DNA of 64,000 bases from contig OX392528.1 in the NCBI GenBank assembly GCA_947623455.1, positions 54,206,322 through 54,270,321 of the forward strand. The letters are read 5' to 3'. A program made the position numbers and the translations under genes. Under the pieces are notes generated by a model, which was given only the letters and a program-made list of their open reading frames with translations, made no database searches and was not told the origin of the DNA. Below, in pieces: positions 22,926-36,400 of the stretch (its first letter is position 1; every line of letters begins with the position of its first letter). The stretch is from Mimachlamys varia. Taxonomy: Eukaryota; Mollusca; Bivalvia; Pectinida; Pectinidae.

Positions 22926-24900
22926 TTAGACCTTCATGTATGAAAAATGGGGGATGGTATACATTTTTATCGAAACCTTAGCAAAAGTGTAATATCAGAT
23001 TCATGTGGTTACTTTCAAGTTGAAAATACAAAGAATAATATATAATATAACAAAGTAAAAAAAAGTCGTCCCACTTTTAGCACGGTGCTGTAGATCTATG
23101 AGGAACACTGTACTTTCTCAATTGTCCGCACTGCAGGGACCTGATATTACACCACTGTTGAGGTTTTGGGGACTAAGATAAAAGTTTAATGAAAATGCCA
23201 TCCCCAATATTTATACCTACTAAACCATTGGGTGGTATTTTTTATCGAAATTAGATTAGATCCGAATAGATATATATGTGGCATATTCGTAGGCCCCTGT
23301 GTTCGGTATCTGGTGGTCACCAGGGTTCAGTCTTATGACAATTTTTCTTATCAAAACTCTATAGACTACGCAGGTCTTCAGGTCACCGATAAAAACCAAA
23401 GTTTTGCCAGATATTACATACTTTTGCTTGTCCACGTTTTACAAAAAACAAAAGACTCTGGTCTCAGGTAAACTTAATGACCAATCACCAGGCTGAAACT
23501 TTTCCTTTGAAGCGACGCCCGACTTCAAAGTCAAGTTTTACCGTTACGCGACCGCAAGATTCCTTTGATGTCCGTCAAATGATCAAATTTGCGTTTTCGT
23601 CTAGTCCATAATTAACGTACGATATACCCTAACCTTAGGTTATGCAATGACATATTCTGGGTAGTGCACGGGGATTTTCCAACGGACGGTCCATATTTTT
23701 TATGCTGGAATAGATTACTAGTATATCGTGCCAAGTCCCTGTGGGGCAGAGTATCTACATCTTCCCCTTGAATTGTTATTGAAAGTGTAGGGTGCAATAT
23801 GGAAACATCATTTGAAGTAGCTACATGTAGGATCAACATCTCTATTGTATTGCTAAATGACAGCTGCCACGTACATATGTGCTACCTGTTCCTTAGGTGA
23901 CATTTCAACTACAAGTTTACTACTAACCTTCCTATAGGACCATTTAAATATTTTTGCAGAGATTTAAATGAAATCTGAACTTATATGATTTCACGTGAAA
24001 TCTCATAACTGAAGGCTGAAGCTGACATTCTATTCAAAATTTATCAGCGGTAATACATATGATATACATTCAAGGCATTATGTAACTTGCATTTGTTACC
24101 GTACCTACCGAATCTAATTATGCCGCCATCATGTCCACTATGTTGAATAAATTAACATCATTTAATCTGTCGGTGAAACTACGGGCTTTTACAAAAAAAT
24201 ATGAGATATATCCTCGTGGTGATCGTCTGTGATCACCGAAAACTTAGGCAGAGGCTTGTTTCTAATTGTATTGTCTCGATCTAATAAGATGTTTTCCTCG
24301 GTCTCGATCTTCTGTGGTGTCGTCCATCTTTGAAAGGTATGCTCACTTGCGCTCTCTGTATGCCTGGTATTTGCAATAACAAGATATCTCTGAGGTTTTG
24401 ATAGGTTTACTTTCAGGTGAAAAAAATTTACCTATCGTTAGAGTGTTAATTGTAAAAGCCATGTAATTTTACCGTTTTGCTGAGCTGTGATTCTTTTAGT
24501 TTCAATAACCATGATGTTGTCCTGAAAGCTTAGGTAATTCCCTTTCAAATAACCCTGGGTCCTTTCTCATGCTCTAGTATGGATTTTGTGCTCAAATCAG
24601 CTTGCTTGTACGTAACTCACTGAAAGTATGTCAAACGATCAAAAAGTCCAATGTAAACACTCTAAACATTATTTGGCTTTTCATTGGTAAAATATCGTTT
24701 CATTATTAATTTATAACTGGACCAAGAAATTTAGCTGGAGAACATGCAGAAGCCATGTTTAAGCATGAGAAGTTTCATGAATATGGGCACTGGAATTTCC
24801 AGAATTAAGTTATGTACTACTAATGATTTTAACATTGAACCAGTGGCTCTGGCCAGCTTTGGACAATGGCTATTTTACATAGTGAGCATGGCCCCTTTTC
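22926..24900. other. Intergenic, no gene supported
   Basis: No exon chain found on either strand. Several short open stretches (for example 23232-23471 plus and 23612-23839 minus) have no recognisable content. On the minus strand a 21-codon ORF starts ATGGACGACACC near 24332; it lacks a convincing donor. Confidence 0.5.
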
Positions 24901-24902
24901 TT

Positions 24903-25380
24903 CATAGATTACCAAATAGTCACCAGAAGTTCTTCAAAGATTACCAAATATTCGCCAGAAGTTCTTGATAGATTACCAAATATTCGCCAGAAGTTCTTCA
25001 AAGATTACCAAATATTCGCCAGAAGTTCTTCAAAGATTACCAAATATTTGCCAGAAGTTCTTGATAGATTACCAAATATTCGCCAAAAGTTCTTGATAGA
25101 TTACCAAATATTCGCCAGAAGTTCTTCAAAGATTACCAAATATTCGCCAGAAGTTCTTCAAAGATTACCAAATATTTGCCAGAAGTTCTTGATAGATTAC
25201 CAAATATTCGCCAGAAGTTCTTCATAGATTACCAAATATTCGCCAGAAGTTCTTCATAGATTACCAAATATTCGCCAGAAGTTCTTCATAGATTACCAAA
25301 TATTCGCCAGAAGTTCTTCATAGATTACCAAATATTCGCCAGAAGTTCTTGATAGATTACCAAATATTCGCCAGAAGTCA
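24903..25380. repeat. Tandem array, 32-bp unit, 15 copies
   Basis: 'gattaccaaatattcgccag' recurs every 32 bp from 24907 to 25355, with small variants (cgcc/tgcc; cttcaaa/cttgata/cttcata). The variants are interleaved in higher-order blocks, suggesting repeated segmental duplication. A minisatellite without spacers, so not a CRISPR. Confidence 0.95.
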
Positions 25381-25424
25381 CATATATGGTAAGAAGGAAG
25401 TGTGGTCAACCAGGGATCAAACCC

Positions 25425-25480
25425 TCAATATCCAGAATCATAGTTGGATGCTCTACCAGCTAGAAGGCAAACTTTAATCC
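25425..25480 (-). repeat. tRNA-like relic (A and B boxes)
   Basis: On the minus strand: ctagctggtagagcatc (A-box region) and gagggtttgatccctgg (B-box/T-arm region) in the right order. About 4 bp of the D-arm are missing and there is no complete acceptor stem. A tRNA-derived SINE head or pseudo-tRNA. Confidence 0.6.
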
Positions 25481-25552
25481 TACATTTAATTAGAATCTGC
25501 CACACTACTCCCTGTTTTTCAAATGTATATAACAATGTAATAATGTGAGCAT

Positions 25553-26080
25553 TTGACTCTTTTCAGGAACCTGGCTTTTCTCCACAAGCCAAACCTGGCA
25601 CGTCCCGTGAACAGAGCTGTTGCTAAAATGCATCGCAGCCATCATCTTTTATCATCTTGTAAGATCCCTTCTTTGGTAGGAGCACCCCTATTCTTTGGAA
25701 CTGAACATCTGTTTTGGGTGGTGGGTGAAAAACTTGAAAACACATTCACAACTTCTTTAATTCTACAAGCGAGATCAACTTCTTTAATTCTACAAGCGAG
25801 ATTTACCTCAAACTTTGGGGAAATAGTGTTTTATGAATGCAGGGATGTATTCCAACCATGTCCTTATCTTTCGAAGTCATGCAACAGACCCAGCTAGCGT
25901 GTGTGTTAGCCAGGAAGATTGGTCAAGTTTATGCAGGAAGTGTATTACCATCCCTCACACTTCTCCCATGCTGAGGCATATAACATGTTATTTGTCTGCA
26001 AAGAACATTTCCCAAATACACAGATAAATTTCAACAATTTCAAATGGAGTCGATAGCCTCAATGTTTAAATGATATAGGT
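25553..26080. other. Intergenic, an open frame of unknown meaning
   Basis: A tttcag acceptor-like site at about 25560-25566 precedes a 114-codon open plus-strand frame (25553-25897) that I do not recognise and would not call coding. It contains a 24-bp direct duplication ('acttctttaattctacaagc') at about 25750-25800. Confidence 0.3.
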
Positions 26081-26084
26081 GTTT

Positions 26085-26280
26085 GGTTTGTTTGTGTTTT
26101 ATGTCCTATTAACAGTAATGGTAAAACCAGGTTTAAGTAGTGGTTTAAAGCCAGAGTTTCGGAAGAAAAGCGACCGACCAACATTTGGTACCCTGGGCAG
26201 GCCTCAAACCAGGCACCCAAAGGTGAAGGGTCAGTGATAGCACAATGTCAGACACCTTAACCACTCCGCCACCACAAGTC
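26085..26280 (-). mobile_element. tRNA-derived SINE, minus orientation
   Basis: On the minus strand the head is gtggcggagtggttaaggtg (Ser/Leu-tRNA-like A-box), a B-box-like tggtttgaggcctg follows, and the tail is taataggacataaaacacaa with repeated 'acaaa'. Same family as 37687-37866 and 60618-60832. Confidence 0.8.
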
Positions 26281-26307
26281 CCTGAAATGAAAGACGACAA
26301 ATACATA

Positions 26308-26776
26308 CTGTAATTTCCTGAATATTACCCGCACCGGGGTATAGCCAGCAGGAAGTAAATTAAGGCATTTTCGAGGCTTTTGTGTAATAAATTCCAGATA
26401 ATCAGCACTGGCAAATTGCCCACGGCAGGTTATACGTCAAATGTATACCTGGTGAGTACAAGTGTAATTCGAATGTGACTTTTTGATTCATTATTTTGAA
26501 TGTTGGAAATCAATGATGGAAATATTGTGTTTATTTTGTAAAAATATATGTTTATAATTTAAGCTCTATAGTAACATATCAATGATCTATTTTGTTTACA
26601 AATAGCGTAGATCTATATGTTGATAAAAGTGGAAACATTCAACAATGTATAGCCCGCATTATTTAATAATTTGGTTTTAAAAAACACAGATAGTCCGCAC
26701 CGGTAGATAACCCGCACTAGACATCTTCTGATGTAAAAAATTGTATAGCCCGCAGGCAATACACAGGAAATTACGG
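26308..26776. mobile_element. Non-autonomous DNA transposon with ~40-bp inverted ends
   Basis: Left end ctgtaatttcctgaatatta pairs with the inverse of the right end (ccgtaatttcctgtgtattg). Inside, 'tatagcccgca' and 'acccgcac' motifs recur in both arms. About 469 bp, with no coding capacity. Confidence 0.8.
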
Positions 26777-26799
26777 TATGCCAAACTCAGTTGTAGTAG

Positions 26800-29700
26800 T
26801 AGTTGAAATGAACTAAAGATAACTAAGACACTTGGTATAACATTCACTTTTAATTAAAGATGAACTGTATCGACTCCAGTCACAAGCTATTATTATCTTG
26901 TACAAATGAAAGCTTACAGTGGTAAGCCCGGCATTACAGGAGTTAACAAAGTATCACAATATTGCATAAACACTAGAATACAGGTAACATCGTACAGTAG
27001 GACTGGTTAATACTAGTCAATGGAAGCAACACATACAAAACGGGTAGCAAACGGCACACTTTCGTTCAAAAATGTGTGACACACACAAAAACCACTATCG
27101 GGGAAAATAATGGCGGATACACTTGGTGCATTAGGAATAAGACCAGAAATATTCACATTCTGGCATGGGTTATCTTGTTGAAAATATTTGTCAAATTCTT
27201 CCTTCAAAATATTTTCATTACCACAAATAGTTCAGACTACATCAACCAAATTTAAGGTATTTGTAGGAACATCCCAAAACATTGTTTTGTTATTGTTCAT
27301 ATGCAAGCAATGCAATGCATTTTTTTTTTTTTTTGCAAGATGAAAGCTTTTCAAGTATCAACATGACTTTTAAAAGTAGTGGCAAAAGACGAAGAGAAAT
27401 ACACATTTCAGTTATTTCCAACTTTGAATGATTAATTCTAAATGCGAAAAATAAATTCTCGCAAAATTTTTGCCTATATCAGTAACAACAGTACAGAAAA
27501 CTTTTGCATCTATTTATAGAAAACACAGTTTCCTTAATTCACAACAGTACAGAAAACCTTCGCATCTATTTATAGAAAACACAGTTTCCTTAGTTCACAT
27601 AAACTTCTTTTTACATTTCCATAGAAGCAAAAAGGGAGAATTTTATTCTAATTTTAAAACAGATAACGAATATCCTACAAAAAGGCCACTTGTGTTATTC
27701 TTGTCTTGAATCAACGTAGATCAGTAAATGTCATTAATTTTGAGTTTCTAGTATTTCACTTTCCATGATAACAAAGGAAGCAGGTCCATGGAGCCTGTAT
27801 TGCTCACATTTCCTTTCTTGTCCGAGCCAAAAGTCAAAACACTTGCTTAAAGGCACAGAAAGGAACATCTGAAAAGTTAGTTAAACTTGGTTAGACGGAA
27901 TTTAGAAATGAAATTTGCTGAGCAAATCAGAATTTCAAAACACTCAAAACTTTTTTTTTACAGCCCCTGTTCAAGAGGATGAGATCATAAATCAGATGAA
28001 TTCTAGACAACATGCCACATCATCAGCTCAAATGTCTCAAGTCAGATGAGCTATTAAAATCAAATCATACTTATAAGAGAATTCCAAACGTCATGTTACA
28101 AATAGTTATATTATTACAATACTGCAATATTGTGACAACAAAATTGTACAATCCACACATCACCTACAGAACGCACTACAGCAAACATCTATATGTGGAC
28201 AAAGACAGGTGAAATGGATGATCAGGTGATCACAAATTAGACTTTCCATACAAAGTGTGCATGGTTTTAGTAAACTCACCACAGTTAACAGAAAGCATAA
28301 CCGCGGTCAGACACTACCAATGAATGTTTTGTTTCTGCTTTTCAGCAAGGTTTTCATGAGAAATTTTCCACCATGAAATTTCAATAATTTTTTTCAGTAA
28401 GGGAGAAAGAGAGGGAGAAAAGGAAAGAGAGATGAGAGGAAGAGAGAGTAAACGAGACAGAAAGAAAGAAAGCAAGAGCGAGATCAGTCAGTAACAAATA
28501 ATTAGACAAACCGGACCTACATTAGGTTGGCTGAGACTATTTATAGACTGCCTTCTACTGTGTCAGCAAGTATAGGCCTATAACTATTATTATACTTAAC
28601 GTTAAATAATTTAAAAGCTACTATATGAACACAATATTCTTTATTTGTACACAATGGAAATTTTCTCATAATAGATGTATATATACATATAAAAGTTTGT
28701 GTAATGAAGTGTAAATAAATGGCCAGACAAGTACACAAAACAACATTTAGGGACACTTAATACATGTACCCAGTTTAATACATTTTCCTAGTTGACAGTT
28801 AGCTTAACGCGACACTACTGGATTATGTCCCTTTGGGACACTACTTTTAGGGTGACTTGAGCTGCAAGTTTTGAGAGTAAATGTAATGCTATTTTATATG
28901 ACTGCAATGTTTTGAATTGACAACTGTCTTGGAGAGTTGAAAATGGCATGAGAATTGTTCTCGGTGTTCAAAAGCTTAAGTTACAGTTAATCTCAAAATT
29001 TCCACTCAAGGATTTACTATGATTACCTCCCTTTGGTGGCAGATTACACCATGTTAACTCTGAAATACCTTCCTGTTCCGAAATAATTTCTTGTTAATAT
29101 TTTCATCGAAGTATTATTCCTATAGTACCTTGGGTATTTGATTACAAATCGACACAATGGCCAAGAATTATTCTGTTTATTAGTAAACTTGTATCTCTTT
29201 GAGAATAATAAATATATATTACTGTACAAAATTAAAGATGTCTACACACTTGAATCAAGTTACCCTGAACAAAGCCTGCGGAAGTACGCGGAGACAGCCC
29301 TTTCAACAAAACGACATGTCTTCTGGGTATATTGGAGATCAAAAACATTGCAAAACACTTGAATACACGTGCCTGGTCAGCTGCGAGACAAAAGAATACT
29401 TGTGTAAAAGCTAGTGACACACAAGGCCTACCCGACCACACATGACGATGAGATGGGGGTGAGTTGTGTTGGTGGTGGTTCCTTTTTATGTTGTTCATGA
29501 TTAGGATGACATTCAAAAGCAAAAATATAAAAGAAAAAAGATGGGAAGGATAAACCCACAATTCTGAAAAAAAAAAAAAAAAACCACACACTCTTACAAG
29601 TGAGGAAATTATTAACGAAATACTTTGTACATCCAAGGTTTAATTTCCTCCCAATTTCAAAATTTCATATTTCTGAAGGTCATTGTTTCGCATTCCAAAC

Positions 29701-30395
29701 TCGTTTAGCAAGCATTTTGTATTCCCTTTCACTTCAAATGTGCATACCAAGAGTCATGCCATGTATGGCCTAAAAATGTCCATACGCTCAGAAAATACAA
29801 AGTGTGAAGTGTTTACCGACAAAACTAACTATGTACCGTCCACACAATGACAAAAACCTGCTTGTCACCTGTGTGTCGAACTTCTAATTCACAAACACAT
29901 GTAATGTGGAATATCTACAGATGACAGTACTGATTTAATGTTCTTCAAATAGCGTCTATGAATGTTCTTTATAATACTTTTATATACATACAAAAAAGCT
30001 ATGGATATTATTGGAAGAATGCTCTAAGGTCTTATTAATAAATGCATGATTTAAGTAGTATATTCCTGTTTCACTTCAAACCCAACACAAGAGCAAAGGT
30101 AAATTAGGCTGTATACATCTATAGTTCCACACTAGATGTGTTTGTACAGACAGTGAATCTAAACCACCACATTGAACTTCAAGTTTCTATCCAGGAAAAC
30201 GATGTTCCGTTTCCGTTGTGAACATCCTGGTTATCACACACAGCAGTAACGTATCTTATAACTCTCGTCCCTTTGTCAGAGTGACCACACCTGCCTGCGC
30301 AGACCTTGTGGCATACAGTCTCAGTCTTTGAAATATGATTTTCTATAATGGAAAAATTTGTATATGTAACTAAAGCATGTGCTGGTCTGTACTGT
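26800..30395 (-). other. Putative long 3' UTR and downstream flank of reticulon
   Basis: This 3.6 kb after the reticulon stop codon has noticeably fewer interspersed repeats than the introns. Candidate AATAAA signals on the minus strand lie at 29180-29175 and 28645-28640. It includes a GA-rich stretch (28400-28490), a poly-A/poly-T run (29567-29583) and a 56-bp direct duplication (27485-27597). The true cleavage site is unknown. Confidence 0.4.
27485..27597. repeat. Tandem duplication, ~56-bp unit, two copies
   Basis: 'acaacagtacagaaaac' followed by 'catctatttatagaaaacac' occurs twice back to back. Confidence 0.85.
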
Positions 30396-30444
30396 CTACT
30401 GTGCTTTCTCTTTCCTCTTCAAGAACGGTACTTTGGTCTGCACT
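30396..30444 (-). CDS. RTN: Reticulon exon 8 (C-terminus and stop)
   Basis: Acceptor attttcag|AGTGCA. Encodes [15 protein letters not shown], then TAG at 30398-30396. The pattern K-R-K-E-K-A-Q gives KxKxx at the end, an ER retrieval signal seen in reticulons. Confidence 0.9.
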
Positions 30445-33400
30445 CTGAAAATACACAATAAACTTTGTTACTGAAGTAATTTGCATATCATTATACATGT
30501 AAAGATAGGAGAAATACATCAGTGAGACTGATATTCGAACCCAAAACCCTCCAAACTCTAGATGGAAGCTCTAACCAATTGAGCTTAAGTAAAATCCCAC
30601 TTACTCGAACTCGTTGGAACCTGATCAATAGTTCGAGGAATACATGGTATTCAAGAAATCTGAAGTTGATGAATATGTACGATATCAGTCTGGACCAAAC
30701 AAACTGTTCTACGAATGAGTGGTATTCGGGTAAACCGTGTTTGAGTACCAGTAAGTGGGGTTTTACTTTACTTGGTTGCCAATGATCAAACCCTGTGCAA
30801 TTTTGCTACTTTTCTCCCTCCTTCGAATCCAAAGGCAACCAAGACCCTACATCACTTTTTGTTGGTATATATTTTGTTGCGCACATAAGAGGAAAAGGTG
30901 TAATACAACCAGACTTGGGTTTTTAACCAATGACCCTCTAAACTCTTTACTTACACACTTATTTAACTGAGCTACACAAGACTTGGGTTTTTAACCAATG
31001 ACCCTCTAAACTCTTTACTTACACACTTATTAAACTGAGCTACACAAGACTTGGGTTTTTAACCAATGACCCTCTAAACTCTTTACACACACACTTATTT
31101 AACTGAGCTACACAAGACTTGGGTTTTTAACCAATGACCCTCTAAACTCTTTACTTACACACTTATTTAACTGAGCTACACAAGACTTGGGTTTTTAACC
31201 AATGACCCTCTAAACTCTTTACACACACACTTATTTAACTGAGCTACACAAGACTTGGGTTTTTAACCAATGACCCTCTAAACTCTTTACACACACACTT
31301 ATTTAACTGAGCTACACAAGACTTGGGTTTTTAACCAATGACCCTCTAAACTCTTTACACACACACTTATTTAACTGAGCTACACAAGACTTGGGTTTTT
31401 AACCAATGACCCTCTAAACTCTTTACATACACACTTATTTAACTGAGCTACACAAGACTTGGGTTTTTAACCAATGACACTCTAAACTCTTTACACACAC
31501 ACTTATTAAACTGAGCTACACAAGACTTGGGTTTTTAACCAATGACCCTCTAAACTCTTTACACACACACTTATTTAACTGAGCTACACAAGACTTGGGT
31601 TTTTAACCAATGACCCTCTAAACTCTTTACACACACACTTATTTAACTGAGCTACACAAGACTTGGGTTTTTAACCAATGACTCTCTAAACTCTTTACAC
31701 ACACACTTATTTAACTGAGCTACTTGGTCTCTTGTGACTAACCAAGTCAGATTTCACTACAAAATGTTGTTATACAGGTACATATACAGTGTACCCTCGT
31801 TACACCGCCACCTTTCGTCCACGGCAATTATGGCGGTATAACGAGGGTGGCGATAGTGTCAAATTATGAAAATGATTACAAAGAATTAAAATTGCATAAT
31901 AGATTGCATTTCCAACATTTTATCAAAAACAAGCTTAGTATTATATCGTCATATTGGTGGTAGTTTCGGATGGTGATAGGTCTAGGGTACATTGTACAAT
32001 ATTTTAAATCTGTTAAACGAAAGTATAAGTACAGAAGAAGTATAGGCTTGTTTATATCCACACAGAACTTACTGTTTCATTACACCATCAACTTGGCAGC
32101 ACACCATGTTGAAGTAGTTATCAATCTGGACCTGTGGGAGGAAACAAACATCACAATGAGTCGTACTGACGCAAAATACATCCCCATAAAACCATTAACT
32201 ACATCTACTTGTGGTTAAAAAAGGAAAACATAAAAACGCTTATTTCCTTGTTTGCCTTTTCATATGATTACCCCAATAAGAAAGAGGGAAAAGCGGGGGA
32301 TATGAATTCTACGAATTAGCTTATTTTCATATTTTTATGAAAATAAGCTAATTTGTAGAATTCATATCCCCCCTTTTTCCCCTTTCGTAAGGGGATAATT
32401 AATCAGATTGTAGGTAAAAGAATTTATGCTGTTGAAAAAAGATGTATTACTTGGTACACAGAAATTGGATTATATTTGTTGCTGTGATTGCATGGAAATG
32501 TTAATCAAGGGGCAATAACTCCGCAAAATAATGTCTGCCAAAAGTGGCAATCGAACTTGGCTGAGCGCTTTAAGTATTTCACTTTGTGACCAAGTTTCAA
32601 GAAAATTGGATAATATTTGTTGCCACTATTGCAGGGAAACGAAGGGTGACAGACAGACGAATAAACCCAAATTAATATCCCCCGTTTCGGTGAAAGCGGG
32701 GGATAATAAAACATTTCTATCGAACGGTTTAAAACTTTGGCTTCAACTGAATTTATATACTCTATTACATGGTCTTGTGAAATTTCTTGATCCTAAAATG
32801 TCTCTCCAGATCACCGAATTTATCAGCCTGGATCCAAGTTATTTAATGTCAGAAAAAACATTACAGCAGAAAGTCCAAATAAGTGTGGTAAGGACCTGTG
32901 AATTTTCTTTTTATCCCTGTAAAGTATATTTCACAGACCATAAAATGAAATTCCCTCCTCAAACCAAAAACTTAATATCAGGAAATCTGGAAACATTGGC
33001 TTCAAGCTTACTTTTTATTTTAGTCACAAGAAAGATGGCTGAGCATAGTACGCAAATTTGATCATATAAAATGTTGTAAAAACACAGCAATAAAGATAGG
33101 AAACACAGCTTTATGACGACTTGATAAAACCCTACTCACCTTGTAAGTCTCGTAAAATTTAGGTAGAGTAAAGACAGACACAACAGCTGTAAAGAAATAA
33201 AACATGGAGAGATAAATAAATCAATCTATACACAAGGAACTAGAAAACTGGTCAGCAATGTGTTTAATGGTATATTTTACCGATAAGACACCAAACAAGT
33301 TCCATCGGCAATTTTCGTGTGTTAGGAATATTTGTAATAATGGAATATTTGTTATATTGCATTACATATTTTTGTTATCTGCTTAAAACTAGCTACATAA

Positions 33401-36400
33401 AAACGGGTACAAAATCAGACCTGCAGGTTGAAACCTAACCTCAACTCCTTCACCCCTAAAATTTCATCATGAACTAGTCCAACTTTTGAACCAGAAGAGT
33501 TCAAATGTGTCTTCAGGGATGAATGAGTAAAATGTTTCTTCAAATTGGATTTGATGATGTTTATCTTTTAACATACATTTATTGGTATCAATAACAAAGC
33601 CTTATCAGTACAAGGAAAGTAAAAGCCATATATTTAAAGTTGGCACTGACGTTCACCCAACAACAAAAGTTTCCGTAAACGAGGATGATCACCTCATAAC
33701 CATGGAACATGACAAATTGCCATGACGTTGATCTAACTAAATATTACAATTAAAACCGGTTACAAAGCGTTTTCGTGGAATCGAAAATATTTCCTAAAAG
33801 ATCTATTAATCATTCACAATTGTATTACCAATTAACTTTTGTTCACACATTGGTTTTCTTTCTCCTCTTTATCCCTTAATATTGGATAAACAGATAGTAA
33901 AATAGGTTAAGTAAATATATAAGGTAATGGACTAGGCTTAAGTATTCTCAAGTTTAATATATGAAGTGTTTATTTGGACATGGATTAAATGTGCATTTCC
34001 TTGTGGCCCAAATGTCCCATGGTTTTACACTAGTTGACGTTAATTAGAATATTACCGAGGATGATCAGCGTCATTCCATTGAACCAGGCTCCAATGTAGG
34101 TCAGCACCCACAGCAACAGGGCAAACTAAAAATAGAACAATTTGAAGAAAAGTCAAACATGCCAACATTTTTTCTCTCTGTGTTTTGGATGTCTAAATTT
34201 GAGCTTCCACCCAACAACAGGCTATGCAAGTTATCTTCAGTCACATGAGCTTGGATAATCCCCGATCACATTACTAAATGCCCAGTCTAGTACTATAAGA
34301 CTTTTTCATGACCAGGGGTATAAGATCGGGAAATTCCACCCAAGGGGTTTTCAAATTTGGTAAAACCTGAGGCTTTGCCAAATTTTGAATTCCCGAGAGT
34401 GGAATTTCTCCATCTTACACCTTCGGTCATGAAAGAGTATTTTTCTCTCATTTCAACTACCTGAATAAGCTCAAAACCATGAAAATACTTTAGACTGGCC
34501 ACCATTTTGAAAATATCAACTTTTCCCTTGAGCTTTTTTGACGCAAACAAATGATACAGCAAGATTAAGCATACCCTGCAGAAAAAAATAATCTCAGCTT
34601 TCTAATGTACACGATTAAAATATCGTGGAAGGTTTCAATTTCATCATGTTGCTATTTTTCTCTTTTCGGCATCAGATTTAATGAACTCATGATGTTTCGT
34701 CATTGTTGTGCAATTGTGACGTCACACCGTGGCTGTATTGCATTGGTAGACGTGTCATACAACCACAGCAATCATAAGTGTATTGCCCTAGACAGACCAG
34801 TATGGCATACCTTGAAATGAGAGAAATATAACAATGAAAATGAAGTATCTGAAGCGTTTACCTTGATGGAATCAACGAGGTCCTCGATGAGGAAAAGTCG
34901 ACGCAGTTCCCGGGAGGTGTTGTTTACGTGTCGTGTGATATTCTTGAGGGCCATCTGCGCCTTGTCCTCTGGCACATCGATGTCCATGTCCAGGTACACT
35001 CTGAAACATAAACCACACAGTTACCATGGTGTATTCTCGTCATACTTGCAGATTATCACACTGTGCCTTCCGATTTTGTCATTGACTCAATGAGAAAATT
35101 GTTTGAAAGTCAAATGCTGAAAATACCAGAGATAATCTGTTTCAATATCTATAATCTATATACTACAGCCTATATTTTTTTTCCATTCAAGAAAGTCACA
35201 ATGTTTCTAAATGACTTTTAAACTCAACAATCAACAATCGCAAAACCTTGGTCTGTGATGAACCTAAACAAACTGAAGATTTGTAAGCAGGAGTACAATG
35301 AGCCGTAACACTACAAAGGAAAAATAATTTAAAGACAATCCTAAAATTTTTTACTTTTTGTTTTTCACATTAATGCTGTAAATGGTGTTGTCCTCTAAAT
35401 CTTTTTGTCCTAACTTTATATTGATTTATTTATGATAAGACTACTTTTTGAAGATTACATTTGAGCAGGATGCTATGTCCAGTTCTGGCCCCAGCACAAA
35501 CTTCAGTCTAAGATTATTTCATGATCTCGGGGCCAGGACTCCATCTGGCACAAGCACATATTCTTTTTTGAAAAAAATTATATTTTCCCAAAAGCTGGGA
35601 AATCTGAAAATCTGTTCTAAAGTTCATTTTGAATTCTTCTGAATTATGCCCGTGTTGATGACAAATGATAATGAATTTATTGTGATACTGTCAGGTGGCA
35701 CAAGTATTTCACCTTGGGTTTTTTCATGCATACTGCATGATAGCTCATATTACCAGATGTGTATTGGTTATAAGCCTTCAGGGCCTGTACAAAATAAATG
35801 GCCTATTGGGCCTGCATAGCACACCGGTAAATGGCTTGCTGTTTGTTAATGTATACACAAAATTAATTTTTATTTAAATGATCTGATATGTCAGTAAGAG
35901 TGATGAGATGAGTTCACACTCTATGACCTCAGTTGTTTATTGGAACAGTTTTGCCCATTAACAAATTCTAAATGCTAAAAATTTAAAACTGCTTATACAA
36001 CACTTTCTGGTCTTCCTTAACCTTCCTAAACTTCAGTCGAGTACATGTCTCCGGTATACACCATTCAGAATCTGAGTACACTACGACTTAGGTCATCTTC
36101 GATATCCAGCAATATCTAAAACTGAAGGCTTCGTGTGTGCCACCTTGTTGATGAGACAAGAAGATTTGTTCAACCCTTTGATGTACATCAAAAGAATCTT
36201 GTGGTCACATACTAGTAGAAATTGACAGGCTTTGAAGTCCGTTGCAGCTCCTTAAATTTGAAATCGTCAAAAGACAGGTATCAGCCTAGCAATTGGTCAG
36301 ATATCTTTTTTAACCTGCGACCAATGAAACTGGTATCTTTGTGCCTTCAGTTTTGCCATGACATATAACAGGGTTGTTGAGAATAAAGGTGAGCTTTGAC

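Noticed and set aside
24265..24335. Minus-strand 21-codon ORF beginning ATGGACGACACC
   Set aside because: The start context is fair, but there is no convincing donor or continuation. Could be a 5' exon of an unknown transcript; unsupported.
24903..25380. CRISPR-like array
   Set aside because: The whole 32-bp unit repeats with no unique spacers, and the window is eukaryotic. It is a minisatellite.
25425..25480. tRNA gene
   Set aside because: A- and B-box regions are present, but the D-arm is shortened and no acceptor stem pairs. Better explained as a SINE head or pseudo-tRNA.
25553..25897. 114-codon plus-strand frame after an acceptor-like site
   Set aside because: No recognised protein; contains a short tandem duplication; no partner exon found.
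32531..33061. 176-codon plus-strand open frame
   Set aside because: It starts inside an interspersed repeat, opposite to the host gene, with no recognisable domain.
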